Below are positions 19,058 to 29,859 of a stretch of DNA of 60,000 nucleotides, piece by piece. The DNA is from Polytrichum commune. Taxonomy: Eukaryota > Streptophyta > Polytrichopsida > Polytrichales > Polytrichaceae. The notes beneath the pieces were generated by a model. That model was not told the origin of the DNA. It did no database searches and was given only the letters and a program-made list of their open reading frames with translations. Position 1 is the first letter of the stretch. Each line of letters starts with the position of its first letter. The DNA lies in NCBI GenBank assembly GCA_950295325.1, contig OX485807.1:18635666-18695665 (forward strand). Reading direction: 5' to 3'. The position numbers were made by a program, and so were the translations under genes.

Positions 19058-20731
19058 TGTCACCAAAAAGCCTCCATCCTTCAATTTCGTCCTAGCCCGA
19101 ATGGAGAAGTTTATAATGACATGTAGAGATTTCTCTCTTTGTAACACAATGTATGATTCCAATCTATCGTTGGAATATACACAACTTAGCCAAGTCTATA
19201 CTATGTCTTCTTACACTCCTTAATCTCGGGTAATGTCACATCCTTGTACTTCTCTAAAGTCCACCCGGCCGCTTTGGCCACGCATGCCTTCAAAGATATT
19301 CCTCTTGTGAAGCGAGTCCTTGCCGTCGACTCCACACTACTACATGAGTTCTCGCTTATTGATTCCATGAATTACACAAGTTTAAGTATTGATAAATACT
19401 TGTCACTTATTGTAGTTTTCTCCTCACGCTTCAACCACTATATTGGTTTAATGAACTAATGGTTATCCCTAATGGAACCAAGCAAACCTCCTTTGTTCCC
19501 CTAGACTTTACTAGCTAATAGTGTAACTTTCCCATTACTTCTTGGAATGTCCTGAAATTTTATCTGTAACTAGGGAGACAAAGCAAAAAACATCTCACCA
19601 ATTTGTGAGCCTATCCCATTTTCTGTCTGACAGTTCTGACCATTTTAGTATGTCAGTCTACCTAGATTTCAGAATGTCATAACTTCCTCTCACAGGCTCC
19701 AAAGAACTTCAAATTTTGGGAGCAATCACAAAAACTAATTGTTTATGATCCCCTGAAATTTCAAACTATTTTCATTTTCTGCCAAAACGTTATGGCCTTT
19801 TTAGTCTGCAACTCTTGAAAACACTTCAGAATGATATATCTTCTTCTCATATATTCGGAATGACTTGAAATTTGTACCACAACTAGGAAACCTAAGAATA
19901 AAGCATCCCTCAAAATTTTATGCGTTTCCAAGCCTTTGTCTAGGAGTTATGTCCATTTCAGCTCAAAAATATAGGCGAAGTTCAGAATGTCATAATTGCT
20001 GCTCCAGTATTCCAAACATCCTCAGATTTTGACCATGTTCACATAAACAAGTTGTTTACTAACCCTCTAAATTTCAACGAAGTATCTTCTTATGCTCGGA
20101 AGTTATGCCCCTTACAACCTAGACTACTCAAGAAATACCCAAGAAATATGAACCCAAATACTACAACTTGAAGCCATAAAATATCTTAAAATTATTCACA
20201 CCAAAACTAATTCTAACAAGAGGTCAAGCCCTCTTCAAGGCCAACTAGCCTTGGCTCTCCAACTAAAAACTAAGCACACACATGTGATCCAATCTTGCTT
20301 CCAACACACCCACACTTATAACACGTGGGGTGCCTTGGAGCACGAAGGGAAGAGAGGATGAGTGAGGGAAGAATGAGGGATTATATAGTGAGTTTGAGGG
20401 GGTGAGCACCCTCAAGGCTCACGATAAGCCCTCGAGATCTCCTCCTACTTTGTAGGCTCTAATCCTATCTTCTAAACCTTCCTCCCTCAAATGATCAACA
20501 ATGATCCTAATTCAAACATTTAACTAACCTTGGCTTTCTACCTAGCACACTTTACCAAGGTTTGTCCTTCTCCTACTTAAATCCACTCCACAAAAGCCTA
20601 ATGCTTCAAACTAAGCTTTCTTCAAGCTTCACTATTTTTATATTTTTGTGAATAATCATAAATCACCGAAACACCACTTGTAATGTTTTACAAGTGTTAA
20701 CAACTAATGTGGGCATCAATTTGGGCTCACA
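19058..20731 (-). mobile_element. solo LTR, TGTGAG family, copy 2
   Basis: 1674 bp. On the minus strand it starts TGTGAGCCC and ends GGTGACA. It is flanked by the 5-bp duplication AGACC (19053-19057 and 20732-20736), which is itself part of the satellite unit, so the insertion point is unambiguous. Orientation is opposite to copy 1. It carries the small ORF at 19201-19368. Confidence 0.87.
19201..19368 (-). CDS. LTR-encoded conserved small protein, copy 2 (55 aa)
   Basis: ATG at 19368 to TAG at 19201-19203, the same length as copy 1. It reads MESISENSCSSVES, then TARTRFTRGISLKACVAKAA, then GWTLEKYKD and LPEIKECKKT. Over 27 core codons compared with copy 3 I count 14 silent and 3 replacement differences, the pattern left by selection on the protein. 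Function unknown. Confidence 0.6.
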   Translation of the reverse strand: MESISENSCSSVESTARTRFTRGISLKACVAKAAGWTLEKYKDVTLPEIKECKKT

Positions 20732-21580
20732 AGACCCCAAAAAACGTGTGTCGGGGCCGAGACACCTTTTATGAGTCCTACGTTTCAATTTCAGATTTTT
20801 AGAAATATCAAAACTTGACACATCTACCCCCTACCAGAATCCCCTCTTCCCTCACCCATCCTGAGACTCAAATCAAATTCAGTCACATATCAACTCCTAA
20901 CCCCCGAACCATATTCCCTCAACCCCAAGTCAACCTCATAGTCATATCAAACTCACTAACATATTAGACCCCAAAAAATGTGTATCGGGGCCGAGTCACC
21001 TTTTATGAGTCCTACATTTCAATTTCAGATTCTTAGAAAAATCAAAACTTGACACATCTACCCCCTACCAGAATCCCCTCTTCCCTCACCCACCCTAAGA
21101 CTCAAATCAACTTCAGTCACATATCAACTCCTAACCCCCGAACCAGATTCCCTCAACCCATAGTCAAGCTCACAGTCATAGCAAACTCACTAACATATTA
21201 GACCCCCAAAAATGTGTGTCGGGGCCGAGACACCTTATATGAGTCCTACATTCCAATTTCAAATTTTTAGAAAAATCAAAACTTGACACAACTACCCCCT
21301 ACCAGAATCCCCTCTTCCCTCACCCACCCTGAGACTCAAATCAAATTCAGTCACATATCAACTCCTAACCCCCGAACCAGATTCCCTCAACCCCAAGTCA
21401 ACCTCATAGTCATAACAAACTCACTAACATATTAGACCCCAAAAAATGTGTATCGGGGCCGAGACACCTTATATGAGTCCTACATTCCAATTTCAGATTT
21501 TTAGAAAAATCAAAACTTGACACATCTACCCCCTACCAGAATCCCCTCTTCCCTCACCCACCCTGAGACTCAAATCAATG
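20732..21580. repeat. 234-bp satellite, right part (about 3.6 copies)
   Basis: Units are marked by GTGTCGGGGCCGAGACACC at about 20748 and by TATCGGGGCCGAG phrases at about 20987, 21220 and 21454. It continues in phase with the middle part when the solo LTR and one target duplication are removed. Confidence 0.92.
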
Positions 21581-21887
21581 GAAGTAACAGTACCCGGTCC
21601 TTATTCTCGGCCCCCACGTTGTCAAATTCCGTTCCTTGGTCCGCCATCCCTAAAGCCGTTCACCCGCAACCTCAAGCTCAACCCTCAACCCTCCTCCTCA
21701 CCTCCTCACTATCAACCCTCCTCCGCACCCTCACCCTCAACCCCCACCCTCACCTTCGCCGAGTATAGGTTCCAGAATATAGGTTCCGAGTATAGGTTCC
21801 AGAATATAGGTTCCGAGTATAGGTTCCATAATATTTCAATTCACACCAAAAATTTACATTCAATTATTTGTGGGTGGGACAACCTAC
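21581..21887. other. C-rich low-complexity tract and 26-bp tandem repeat
   Basis: 21660-21765 is rich in CCCTCAACC and CCTCACC. At 21766-21832 the phrase GAGTATAGGTTCCAGAATAT repeats about 2.5 times. Frames across this are not convincing genes. Confidence 0.6.
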
Positions 21888-22605
21888 CTCTTCCCCAAAG
21901 TGTTGCTCTTCATTGTCCATGCTGGCTTCTCGAAGATCACCCACATCAGCGCCGCGATCAAATTCTCCTAGGCTCTGTCAAGTGTATATGTCCTGTGCTC
22001 ATTAGCTATGAAGTTGGCCTGACACAACGTTAGCTTTGCAAAGCTACCTAACCCTACACCAATGGCCCTAAAAGTCACCAATTGAGTCCAATCTTTACAA
22101 ACCTGCTCCTCACTCTCATATGATGTGGAGGCACTTGAGGCTGCCCCAGGTTGAAGTTGTGTCTGCGTAAGTCGCTGTTCCAGATGCCCAACCCAAACCC
22201 AATTCACAATCCCACACCAAAGATAAAATACAATATAAAAGAGCCGATGGAAGTTAATGTTTGTCAACTATTCTAATTACCGTGAATACACATTAAAAAA
22301 ATGGCATTAGGCTTGCAGATAATCAACACCTCACTGCCCCCTTTGTCAACTTGGTTCTCTTCCTCCAATACAGGAAATAAAACGATTGGAGCTACTGCTG
22401 AGACATCAAACGTTTTTTCTCCTTTGGAACCTCTACCTGTGCCCCTAGCAGAATTAAGCCCTCGTCTACCCATTGTTGTCCGCAAGTTGTACGGCGTGCC
22501 TATGCTCTCTCGTGATTCGAACCTTTGCCTTCTCTCAATACACCTCTGTTTTTCAATATTCCTTCTAACTTCTCGATCTGCTCTCGCTCTCGACTTAGTG
22601 TTCAT
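21888..22605 (-). CDS. hypothetical multi-exon gene fragment
   Basis: The first segment starts at the ATG of 22605: NTKSRARADREVRRNIEKQR, then a basic region (RTTMGRRGLNSARGTGRGSK) and DVSAVAPIVLFPVLEEENQV. Two further coding-like pieces follow: HLEQRLTQTQLQPGAASSAS up to EEQ at about 22106, followed by a GT donor, and EFDRGADVGDLREASMDNEE ending GEE before a GTAGGT donor at 21887. The last two have plausible splice borders, but the exact joins are not certain. Highly charged, probably nuclear if real. No family recognised. Confidence 0.35.
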
Positions 22606-23690
22606 CTCTAACAATACCGAAGCAAACAGTTCTTATATATCATTGTCAAGTCTGTCATAATTTACATCTTTGCGCCATCATTATGTTCACATTTTGGATA
22701 ATTATGTTCACATTGGTTTTAGATAATTAATCTGAGGCTTCTTAAATAATCCCTCGGTTAATCCACACTGCATTAATACACTACAAAAGGCGCCGCTAAA
22801 ACCTCTTTTACATATTCCAATCTTGCCATGTCAGATATTTGGTGGTGCTAAAGGATTGACTATTGTTGTCTTACATTCTATTCCTACATGAAACAAGTTG
22901 TCCAGCATTTCCATAAATAAATATTGACTATGTATTGATCTAACAAGTTGTCAAATATTCGGGTATTGGTGTCTACCCTTGGTGTATATAATACCCGATT
23001 ACTTGTACCCATTCCTTCATGTCATCTCATCATATTCTTCTCCAATGGGTACTGACTCAAGTCTCCCAAGCCTTGCTCCTTTCGGTGCCCCTAGTTCATC
23101 TCAAATTCATACCACGTTGTCCATCGATGGTTCTGCAGAGGACGACACAGCTATGTGAGCGTAGAGCGGAGAGCGGAGATGTGGAGAGCGAAGAGTGGAA
23201 AGAAAATAAATTTAGTAAACTTCTCAGACCAAATTTAGAAGTATTTTTTTAAAGTCTCGAATATGCTCAGTATATTCCAAATTTTGCTAAAAATAATATA
23301 AAATTATGACCTATTTCCGTGGAATATATAGGTCCAAAAATCAATCAAAATGCCCTGAATTTGAAAGGGTCTTATTACATTTGGAAATCGGGAAGAGATC
23401 AAATTAAGATAAAACAGAAAAATATATGATGAAACCAATGATGAAACAAGAAAGAACGAATGAAAATAATTATATGGAAGTTGGTATAATTGAAGAATGA
23501 GTCAATCAAAATACAAAGGGCAATCAAGTTACTTCAATTTTATTCCAACACTTTTGTCTTTGTCTTATGTGGGAGTCAACTCTAGAGCTTGGACTCCAAC
23601 AATTATTGTTTGTGGTCGAAGAGCTTATCTTCAGCATTATATAAATGAGGACATAAGTTATACATGCATCCAATACGGATATAGAGACAT
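22606..23690. other. intergenic, includes dispersed GAGCG repeat copy 4
   Basis: No gene supported. At 23154-23320 lies a fourth copy of the dispersed repeat (GTGAGCGTAGAGCGGAGAG, then GACCTATTTCCGTGGA). The rest is AT-rich with no domain matches. Confidence 0.5.
23154..23320 (+). repeat. dispersed GAGCG repeat, copy 4
   Basis: The cluster GTGAGCGTAGAGCGGAGAG is identical over its first 19 bases to copy 1. The conserved GACCTATTTCCGTGG lies about 140 bases on. Confidence 0.65.
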
Positions 23691-24233
23691 ATGCACATAA
23701 TGGGAGAGGAGAGAGACATGTTTGTTGGCCTAGGATGGGAGAAGGATATTAGAAGTCTAGGAGATCCGCATGTTCCTTTTAATTCATCGCCGGAACATGA
23801 CAGAGGTGCTGCAAATCGATATAGTGATGACTACGACCTGACTCCATTTTCGCAGTCTACACAAGCTTGGAGGTGGAGGATGCAGGAGGAACAGAAACGA
23901 TATGCAAAAAATGATAAAAGGCGAGGTGATGTGTAGGAGAAGGATGAAACAAGGTGCATGAATAGTGAAGTAAATGATTCGGCTGATTTGAATGACGACA
24001 AAGCAATCGACACCGAGCAGGAAGTCAAGATGGTCGGCGAATGTTCGAGGTCTTTGTCGTTTCGCGATAGGATGAGAGCATTATCGCCGCATCGTCGTCC
24101 ATTGAAGGATCGAATGAAGGATAAAACGGTTTCGTACGTTGATTTGCTTCGACCGGGTCCACCTCCAACAAGAAGGGACGACGAAAAGAAGTCTGAAGCA
24201 TGTAGGAGGATGGAAACACGGAAGTATAGTTGA
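23691..24233 (+). pseudogene. uncharacterised 180-codon gene with one in-frame stop
   Basis: One frame from ATG at 23691 to TGA... at 24233 is broken only by TAG at 23934-23936. Segments: GLGWEKDIRSLGDPHVPFNS, a hydrophilic stretch WRWRMQEEQKRYAKNDKRR, an acidic part (DSADLNDDKAIDTEQEVK), then SFRDRMRALSPHRRPLKDRM and DLLRPGPPPTRRDDEKK. It is rich in charged residues with no membrane segment. A solo LTR has inserted 38 bases downstream. I know no family. The single stop and balanced codon use suggest a recently silenced gene or transposon-carried exon. Confidence 0.4.
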
Positions 24234-25489
24234 TAGACATAGTATACATGCTTGACACAATTCCGTATTGTTGTGAGCCCAAAAGGGTGCCCACATTTAG
24301 TCTTAGACCCTTGAAACGTTAGTTGATGCACTTTGAAGTAGCATGTTACTTCACAAAAATATAAAAAGAGTGAAATGTTAGTCTTAGAAGTACCATGTTG
24401 TAAGAGGCTAGGATGTGAGTTGTTATTGTGTTTTTACCTTCGGAAGGATTTAAGTGAATGAGGATAGGTAAGGAGAACTTGGATTGAGTAGTTAGTGAGT
24501 AGGCTAGTACAAATGGATGGAGACAACCAAAGTGACTCAAGAGGCAAGTGCATTCGAATTGGGATGAATGGAGGATCACATGGAGCGCACAAGTGGACCA
24601 CCTCATCATGGCCACTTAATGGGGAAGGCCCAAGGAAGAATGCAAGGTGGAGGATAAGCAAATTCTCAAAGCACCAATCAAATCACGAGTTAAGCATCGT
24701 GGTTTAAATTAAGTGGTGAGCGACGATTTGGGAAAGTAAGGGGAGAAAGTTATGGCGGCGGAAAGCGAAGGAGGCTAAGTTTGGGTTGAAGCATCCCAAG
24801 TTTGGTAAAGTGTGGTAGGTAGAAAGCCAAGGCTAGTTAAATGTTCGAATTAGGATCCTTGTTGATCATTTGAGGGAGGAAGGCTTAGAAGATAGGATTG
24901 GCGCCTACTAAGTAGGAGGAAATCTCAAGGGCTTATCGTGAGCCTTGAGGGTGCTCACCCCCTCAAGCTTACTATATAATCCCTCATTCTTCCCTCACTC
25001 ATCCTCTCTTTCCTTTGTGCTCCAAGGCACCCCACGAGTTATAAGTGTGGGTGTGGGAAGCCATATTGGAGCACATGTGTGTGCTTAGTTTTTAGTTTGA
25101 GAGCCAAGGCTTGTTAGCCTTGAAGAGGGCTTGACCTCTTGGTAGAATTAGTGTTGACGTGAAGGATTTTAAAGTTAATTCATGATTCCAATTTGTGGTA
25201 CTTAAAGTTCATGTTTTGAATACACGTGGTTGCAAGTTCCATGTTTAAGAGTTGAGCACTTGATGTTGTGATGAGTGCAAAAATATACTTGTGTGGATTA
25301 GTTAGTCTTAGTGAAGTTAGGAAATTCTCTCTCCCCCTCTCCTCTCTAGGATTTTAGGATTTTAGGATTAGAGAAGAATTGTGTGATTAGAAAGGGGTTG
25401 TTAGTAGAATTAGGGAAATTAGGTAGGAAGATTAGTTAAGGGCTTGAATAATTAGTGAGGTAGTTGGGGATTACAACTACAAAGTTGTG

Positions 25490-25850
25490 GGTTCATGAAG
25501 GAGCTGGGTTTATGAAGGAGCTGGGTTTGTTTAGTTAGAAAGTAAAGAGCTGGGTTTATGAAGGACCTGGGTTTGTTTAGTTAGAAGCTAAGGAGCTGGG
25601 TTTATGAAGGAGCTGGGTTTATGAAGGAGCTGGGTTTGTTTAGTTAGAAAGTAAAGAGCTGGGTTTATGAAGGACCTGGGTTTGTTTAGTTAGAAGCTAA
25701 GGAGCTGGGTTCATGAAGGAGCTGGGTTTATGAAGGAGCTGGGTTTGTTTAGTTAGAAGCTAAGAAGCTGGGTTTATGAAGGAGCTGGGTTTATGAAGGA
25801 GCTAGGTTTATATAATTAGAAAGTAAAGAGATGGGTTCATGAAGGAGCTT
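25490..25850. repeat. GAGCTGGGTTTATGAAG minisatellite
   Basis: The phrase GAGCTGGGTTTATGAAGG (or TTCATGAAGG/GACCTGGG) alternates with TTGTTTAGTTAGAA(G/A) and CTAAG or GTAAA spacers, in about 15 short units grouped into 60-bp blocks. It lies wholly inside solo LTR copy 3 and is absent from the other two copies. Confidence 0.85.
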
Positions 25851-26138
25851 AGTAGATAGCCTACCTAATTAGCTCATAGACAAGTAGTTAGTTACATTAT
25901 GCTAGTTAGTGTTATGTGTGGCTTTCACAAGTAAATGTATTTGAGATTGACTATAGAGAATAGTGTTTTTTTTAACACTTGCATCCTCTCTTTAAAAATA
26001 AACCACGTGCACAACTTAATGGAGAATGTGGAGCACTCTCGCGATGGCAAGACAAAGGAAGCAAAGACCAAAGGTGCGAGGGAGAGATTGACATAAGTCA
26101 CATAAGTATTTCTTAATACTTAAAGGCTTATGTACGGT

Positions 26139-26342
26139 ATGGAGACACCAAGTGAGACCTCTTATAGTAGCGATACGGAATACACAAGTGATAGTTCAAG
26201 TGGTAGTATAGAGTCAACGGCACGGACTCCATTTAGGAGAGGGATATCCTTAAGGGCTTGTGTAGCTAAAGCAGCCGGATGGACGTTAGAAGCAAACAAA
26301 GACAAAATAGCACCCGAGCATAAGGAGGTTAAAATAACATAG
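26139..26342 (+). CDS. LTR-encoded conserved small protein, copy 3 (67 aa)
   Basis: ATG at 26139 to TAG at 26340-26342. The Ser/Thr-rich leader (METPSETSYSSDTEYTSDSS) is 12 residues longer than in copies 1 and 2. The core TARTPFRRGISLRACVAKAA, then GWTLEANKD and APEHKEVKIT, follows, ending at the equivalent stop. DNA is much diverged from copy 2 (17 of 27 core codons differ) but the protein is kept. A phosphorylatable Ser-rich leader before a basic core is the only functional hint. Confidence 0.6.
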   Translation: METPSETSYSSDTEYTSDSSSGSIESTARTPFRRGISLRACVAKAAGWTLEANKDKIAPEHKEVKIT

Positions 26343-26550
26343 TTAACTTGTGCATTCTCCACATACATATTGAAATCGTACATTGAGTTGTTAAAAGTGA
26401 AATTCCAGTTAAATCCAAGACCACTTGAAGGGTGAACATTGCACTATGGACTCATCCAAGTCCAAATCCAATACCGCGGAGGAATGTGAGCCCAAACCCA
26501 CTACTCGGACTACGGACGCTTAAGGGTGGGGGGTTTGGCCTCACAATTGT

Positions 26551-26683
26551 AATAAAACATCTTGAAGGGAATAAAAACAATCCATGGGATTTTATTTATT
26601 ATAGCAAACAATTATGAGTTCACACGATGTCCACAATTGGCACATCTAGTAGGACACAATGTATTGGTAGGCTGAGATGAATT
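26551..26683. other. short spacer 3' of the second MULE gene
   Basis: Nothing recognisable. It would hold the 3' UTR of the MULE gene on the minus strand. Confidence 0.4.
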
Positions 26684-27627
26684 CTAGGAAGTGGAATGTA
26701 TCAAAAAACCCCCTTCAAGGATGAGTTTGACTTCATTGAAGCTGAAGGTCGGGGCGTGAATGAACAAATTCACCTCCGCATCCAAATTAGAAACCTTGAT
26801 GAAGATGTAATAGAGATGCTTACAATTCATATAGGAATTTTGTTTGCGGCCGAACTTGAAAATCATATCCAAGAAGTATGGGCAATTGCACTCTGGAAGA
26901 GAACTGACTGTCACTTGGTAGATGGGGGGTTGCGGTTCTGCCTTGGACTGCAGAGTGATAATGCAACCAAATCCCGGTTGAGGGATCATTGTTAACTTCA
27001 GATCAGTACCATGCATAGCTTCAGCAGAGGCAACCATCTGCCTTTGCTTTGCCGAAGGTGCGCTGCTGGATCGTCGAACAACCTTGGACAATCTTGTTGG
27101 AGGGATGAAGTTTGGGTTGTCTGGAATACGGATTCCAGACATATCCAGTGGGGGAGCGGAGTTGGTGAAGAGTCGAGTTGGTGTGATGCGCTCATTTGGT
27201 GGGAGCTGAAAACCTGCGTTCTCAAGCGCGAAGATCTCCGAACGGGTGAGGTTGGTCCCAATCTTGACGGGCCATATTGGGGGAATAAGAGGTTTCTGAT
27301 CATCGGCAGAGAACGGCATGACCCATTTCCGACGAGGGCCCTTTATACAACGCTCGATGTCATCTGGACAAAACAAGAATTCCATTCGCTTCTCCGCTTG
27401 GAGTGTGTAATGATGCCACATACCGGTGTAGGTCGGTGCAGGGACGCTCTTATTATTGGTGATGATTCTTGCGGTGCACTTCTTCTTCGTGCCAGCATGA
27501 TTAGCCCAACAAGACTTTCCTGAGGTATGGGGTATGCGGGCAATATGCCAAAGAGAGACATCTACTTTAGTTTCTTGTACGGCAGTGACACGCTGAAAAC
27601 TAATTCCTGCTGGAGAAGGCACTTGAA
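26684..27627 (-). pseudogene. MULE transposase copy 2, C-terminal segment with SWIM finger
   Basis: It continues exon 2 of the gene whose earlier part lies at 35856-37784 and 56982-57734. Joining across the TGTGGGA element, with one CCTCT copy removed, gives a continuous frame ...CVQEV|QVPSPAG. Domains: VDVSLWHIARIPHTSGKSCW, a Cys-rich AGTKKKCTARI, FLFCPDDIERCIKGPRRKWV, then PECNCPYF and later NCKH, a complete Cys-x-Cys...Cys-x-His SWIM finger, and the tail FIHAPTFSFNEVKLILEGG. SWIM fingers bind DNA or protein and are usual at the C-terminus of Mutator-like transposases. This segment has no stop of its own. Confidence 0.85.
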
Positions 27628-27939
27628 CCTCTTGTGGGAGCCCAAAATTGACGGAAATACGGAAATACGGATCCATTTTCCATATTTTTGCTTGCCTACA
27701 TGAGGACAATAGGGTCTCTTAGGTTAAAATTTAGGGTACTAGGAAATAGGGCAATCTAAATCCGTCTCGCACGATGAAAAGAGTAAAAAGAGGTATGATT
27801 ACCGGTCCGGTAAATTGGATTAGGGGGACCGTTTGATCATGGTCCGGACCGCGGGACCGGACCAAGTGGCGGTTATGCCACGCTCAACTAACGGCCCGGA
27901 AGTGGAGAGACGGTTACCACGGACTTATGATGGGGGGGG

Positions 27940-28069
27940 GGGGGGAAAGAAAGCCGTTGGTAAAACTGTTAGTAAAACCGTTGGTAAAAACCGCCGGAAA
28001 ACGGTTGCCAACCGTTTTCCGTTAAACCAAACGGTAACAGGGGAAGGAAGAGGGAGGAAGGATATTTAA
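27940..28069 (+). promoter_or_regulatory. candidate promoter with AACGG cluster and TATA box, outer copy
   Basis: Several AACGG/CCGTT cores lie in about 90 bases (AGCCGTTGG, AACCGTTGG, AAAACGGTTG, AACCGTTTTCCG, AAACGGTAAC), just upstream of GGATATTTAAGGG at 28060. AACGG is the core of the plant M-phase-specific activator element bound by three-repeat MYB proteins. The same arrangement is kept in the inner copy. Use at G2/M is inference. Confidence 0.5.
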
Positions 28070-28313
28070 GGGTCCCTTCCTTCTCCTTCCCACTTTTTTT
28101 TCTCTGTTCACAAAAGGCAAGTTGTTGAGAGAACAAGTGGTGAGTTTGTCGTCATTTCGAGCCACCAGCAGTTGGATTGCTGGGACTCCGCACTTTCCAG
28201 TCACCGGCAGTGGGCTTGCCGGGACTTTGTAGCCATTAGACGGAAGAGAAGGAATCCGGAGGAGAGAGAGAGAGTTTCCGTAGTCGAGCCGGAAATTGAG
28301 AAGGGAGAGGAAA

Positions 28314-29378
28314 ATGCCGGAAGCACGGGAAGAGGATCAGAGGGAACCCATCCCGATTCCGCTCAAAGCCCTCATCCCTGCAATCCCGAGGGAGGATAGG
28401 GAGCTGCAAGAGCTCACGGAAGATCTCCGGGTTATGGGCTGCACGGGGTTGCTCGCCAAACCCTAGAACCTCCGAGCAGAAGATACCCTCCGAGAGAGGA
28501 AATCAGTGGCTAGGAACAAAGAGGAGGGATCCGGAAAATTAGACTCCGGATACTTGGAATAGGGTCTACGGGTTTCCTAGGGGGATTGCAGAGGGGTGGG
28601 CCAGCCGCCGCGATGGCCTGTTCGCCGGAAAATTCAGAGGGGACGCGGATCCGAAGGACGGCTTCCACCCCGAGAACTGCCGGAACCTGAGAGAGAGAAG
28701 GGTGTTAGAGTTCCTCCTGCCTATCCTTAACCCGGACAAGCCGAAGCGGATTAGCCTTACCATGGCTAATACCCTGTTCGGTGCTATGTCCGGAGTCCGG
28801 CCTGTGAACTGGGGGTTGATTATCCAGGAAATAGTAGGGTGGGCCCTCCCCCATATTGGCCGGAAACCCTCCTTCCTCTCCCCCTTCATTCTGCATCTCT
28901 ACCAGCATTTCGACTGCATCTTGGCAGAGGAGGAGGACCTGCTAACGATAGCGGCGGACGAGGTCACCTATAAGCTCCTCCCGGAAGCCGGAGACCTCGA
29001 GACGGAGACTTCCAGTGACCCAATCATTTTGGAAGCACCTCCCTCCTCACCCAGAAGCCCGCCGCCCACCATCTCGAGGCCACTCTCTCCTCCTCATCAT
29101 CCGGAACCCGGGCCCAGCCGGGAGACCACTTGGCGGAATGTGGATCTCTCCGCTTGGGACTTTCCGGAAAATCCCTTCAAGCGGGTCCAGGAGGGGATGG
29201 AGGATCTGCAAAACCAGTACTACCGGCTGGAGCACATCGTCTGAGGAGCAAACCAGGCCCTGGACGACTGCGGACCCGGAAATATTCTCCGGGAGTTGGC
29301 CAAGAGGGCGGACAGGAAGGAGCTCGATCAGGCCAAGACGGAGAATGCTCACCTCACCGCGCAGGTGGCGGCCATGAC
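28314..29378 (+). pseudogene. gag-like ORF of the outer TGTGGGA element, N-terminal part
   Basis: It matches residues 1 to about 375 of the intact 690-aa protein at 30778-32850. Damage: a TAG for Trp at codon 51 (AAACCCTAG), a deletion and frameshift just after it near 28500, and TGA at 29242-29244. The longest clean stretch, 28702-29241, holds the conserved core (KRISLTMANTLFGAMSG, VNWGLIIQEIVG) and the Pro-rich linker. It stops at ATGACTCAG, where the inner element is inserted. Confidence 0.85.
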
Positions 29379-29859
29379 TCAGGTGTGGGAACACGCGAAC
29401 ACCAAAAGATCCGGATTGGCGGTTTTAAGTGCCAAATCCGGGTTGTCCGGATGACCCTAGTATCGTCCAGGGATTCTGTGAAGTGTAGGAGGTCTAAAAC
29501 TCTCCGTACCTGCTTATTTCCTCTTCCTTAGCCAAATTTCTGGAAATCCTAATTTCCGGATATTTGGTCTTTGGGGACATTCTTAGCCTTTTTCCGGAGT
29601 GTGCCTCTCCGGATGTTATTTCTAGGTCCTCTTTATAATACTTACCCACCCCTTTACGTCTACCCTCTAGAATAGGTGGTTTCTTCCGGTGAAGACGTCC
29701 TTGATAAGGTTAGAATCCGGAAACTCCCTCACAACCAATCCGGATTGATCAGGTCCATCCTGGCAGGTCACGCAGAGAGATCTGGATTGCTTCTTGGGAC
29801 CATAGTGGCCAGAGGAGTCCGGATTCCGACCGGAGATCTAACTTGACGGGATGAGTAGG

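Larger units (their letters stand above)
24272..26545 (+). mobile_element. solo LTR, TGTGAG family, copy 3
   Basis: 2274 bp from TGTGAGCCC to GGCCTCACA, flanked by ATTGT (24267-24271 and 26546-26550). It is longer than copies 1 and 2, mainly through an internal minisatellite (25490-25850) and extra sequence near its start. It shares the AGAAAGCCAA, GCTCACCCCCTCAA and GCTTGACCTCTTG regions with the other copies and carries the longest version of the small ORF. Confidence 0.87.

Noticed and set aside
17768-21580. CRISPR-like regular array
   Set aside because: Units are 234 bp and similar over their whole length, with no alternation of short repeats and unique spacers. It is an ordinary satellite in plant DNA.
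27928-27946. Run of about 14 G as a possible regulatory G-quadruplex
   Set aside because: A single homopolymer, absent from the inner copy, most simply a slippage product.
28566-28908. Minus-strand frames opposite the gag-like ORF of the outer element
   Set aside because: Shadow frames; the same antisense frame appears in the inner copy at 32261-32584 only because the sense strand is conserved.
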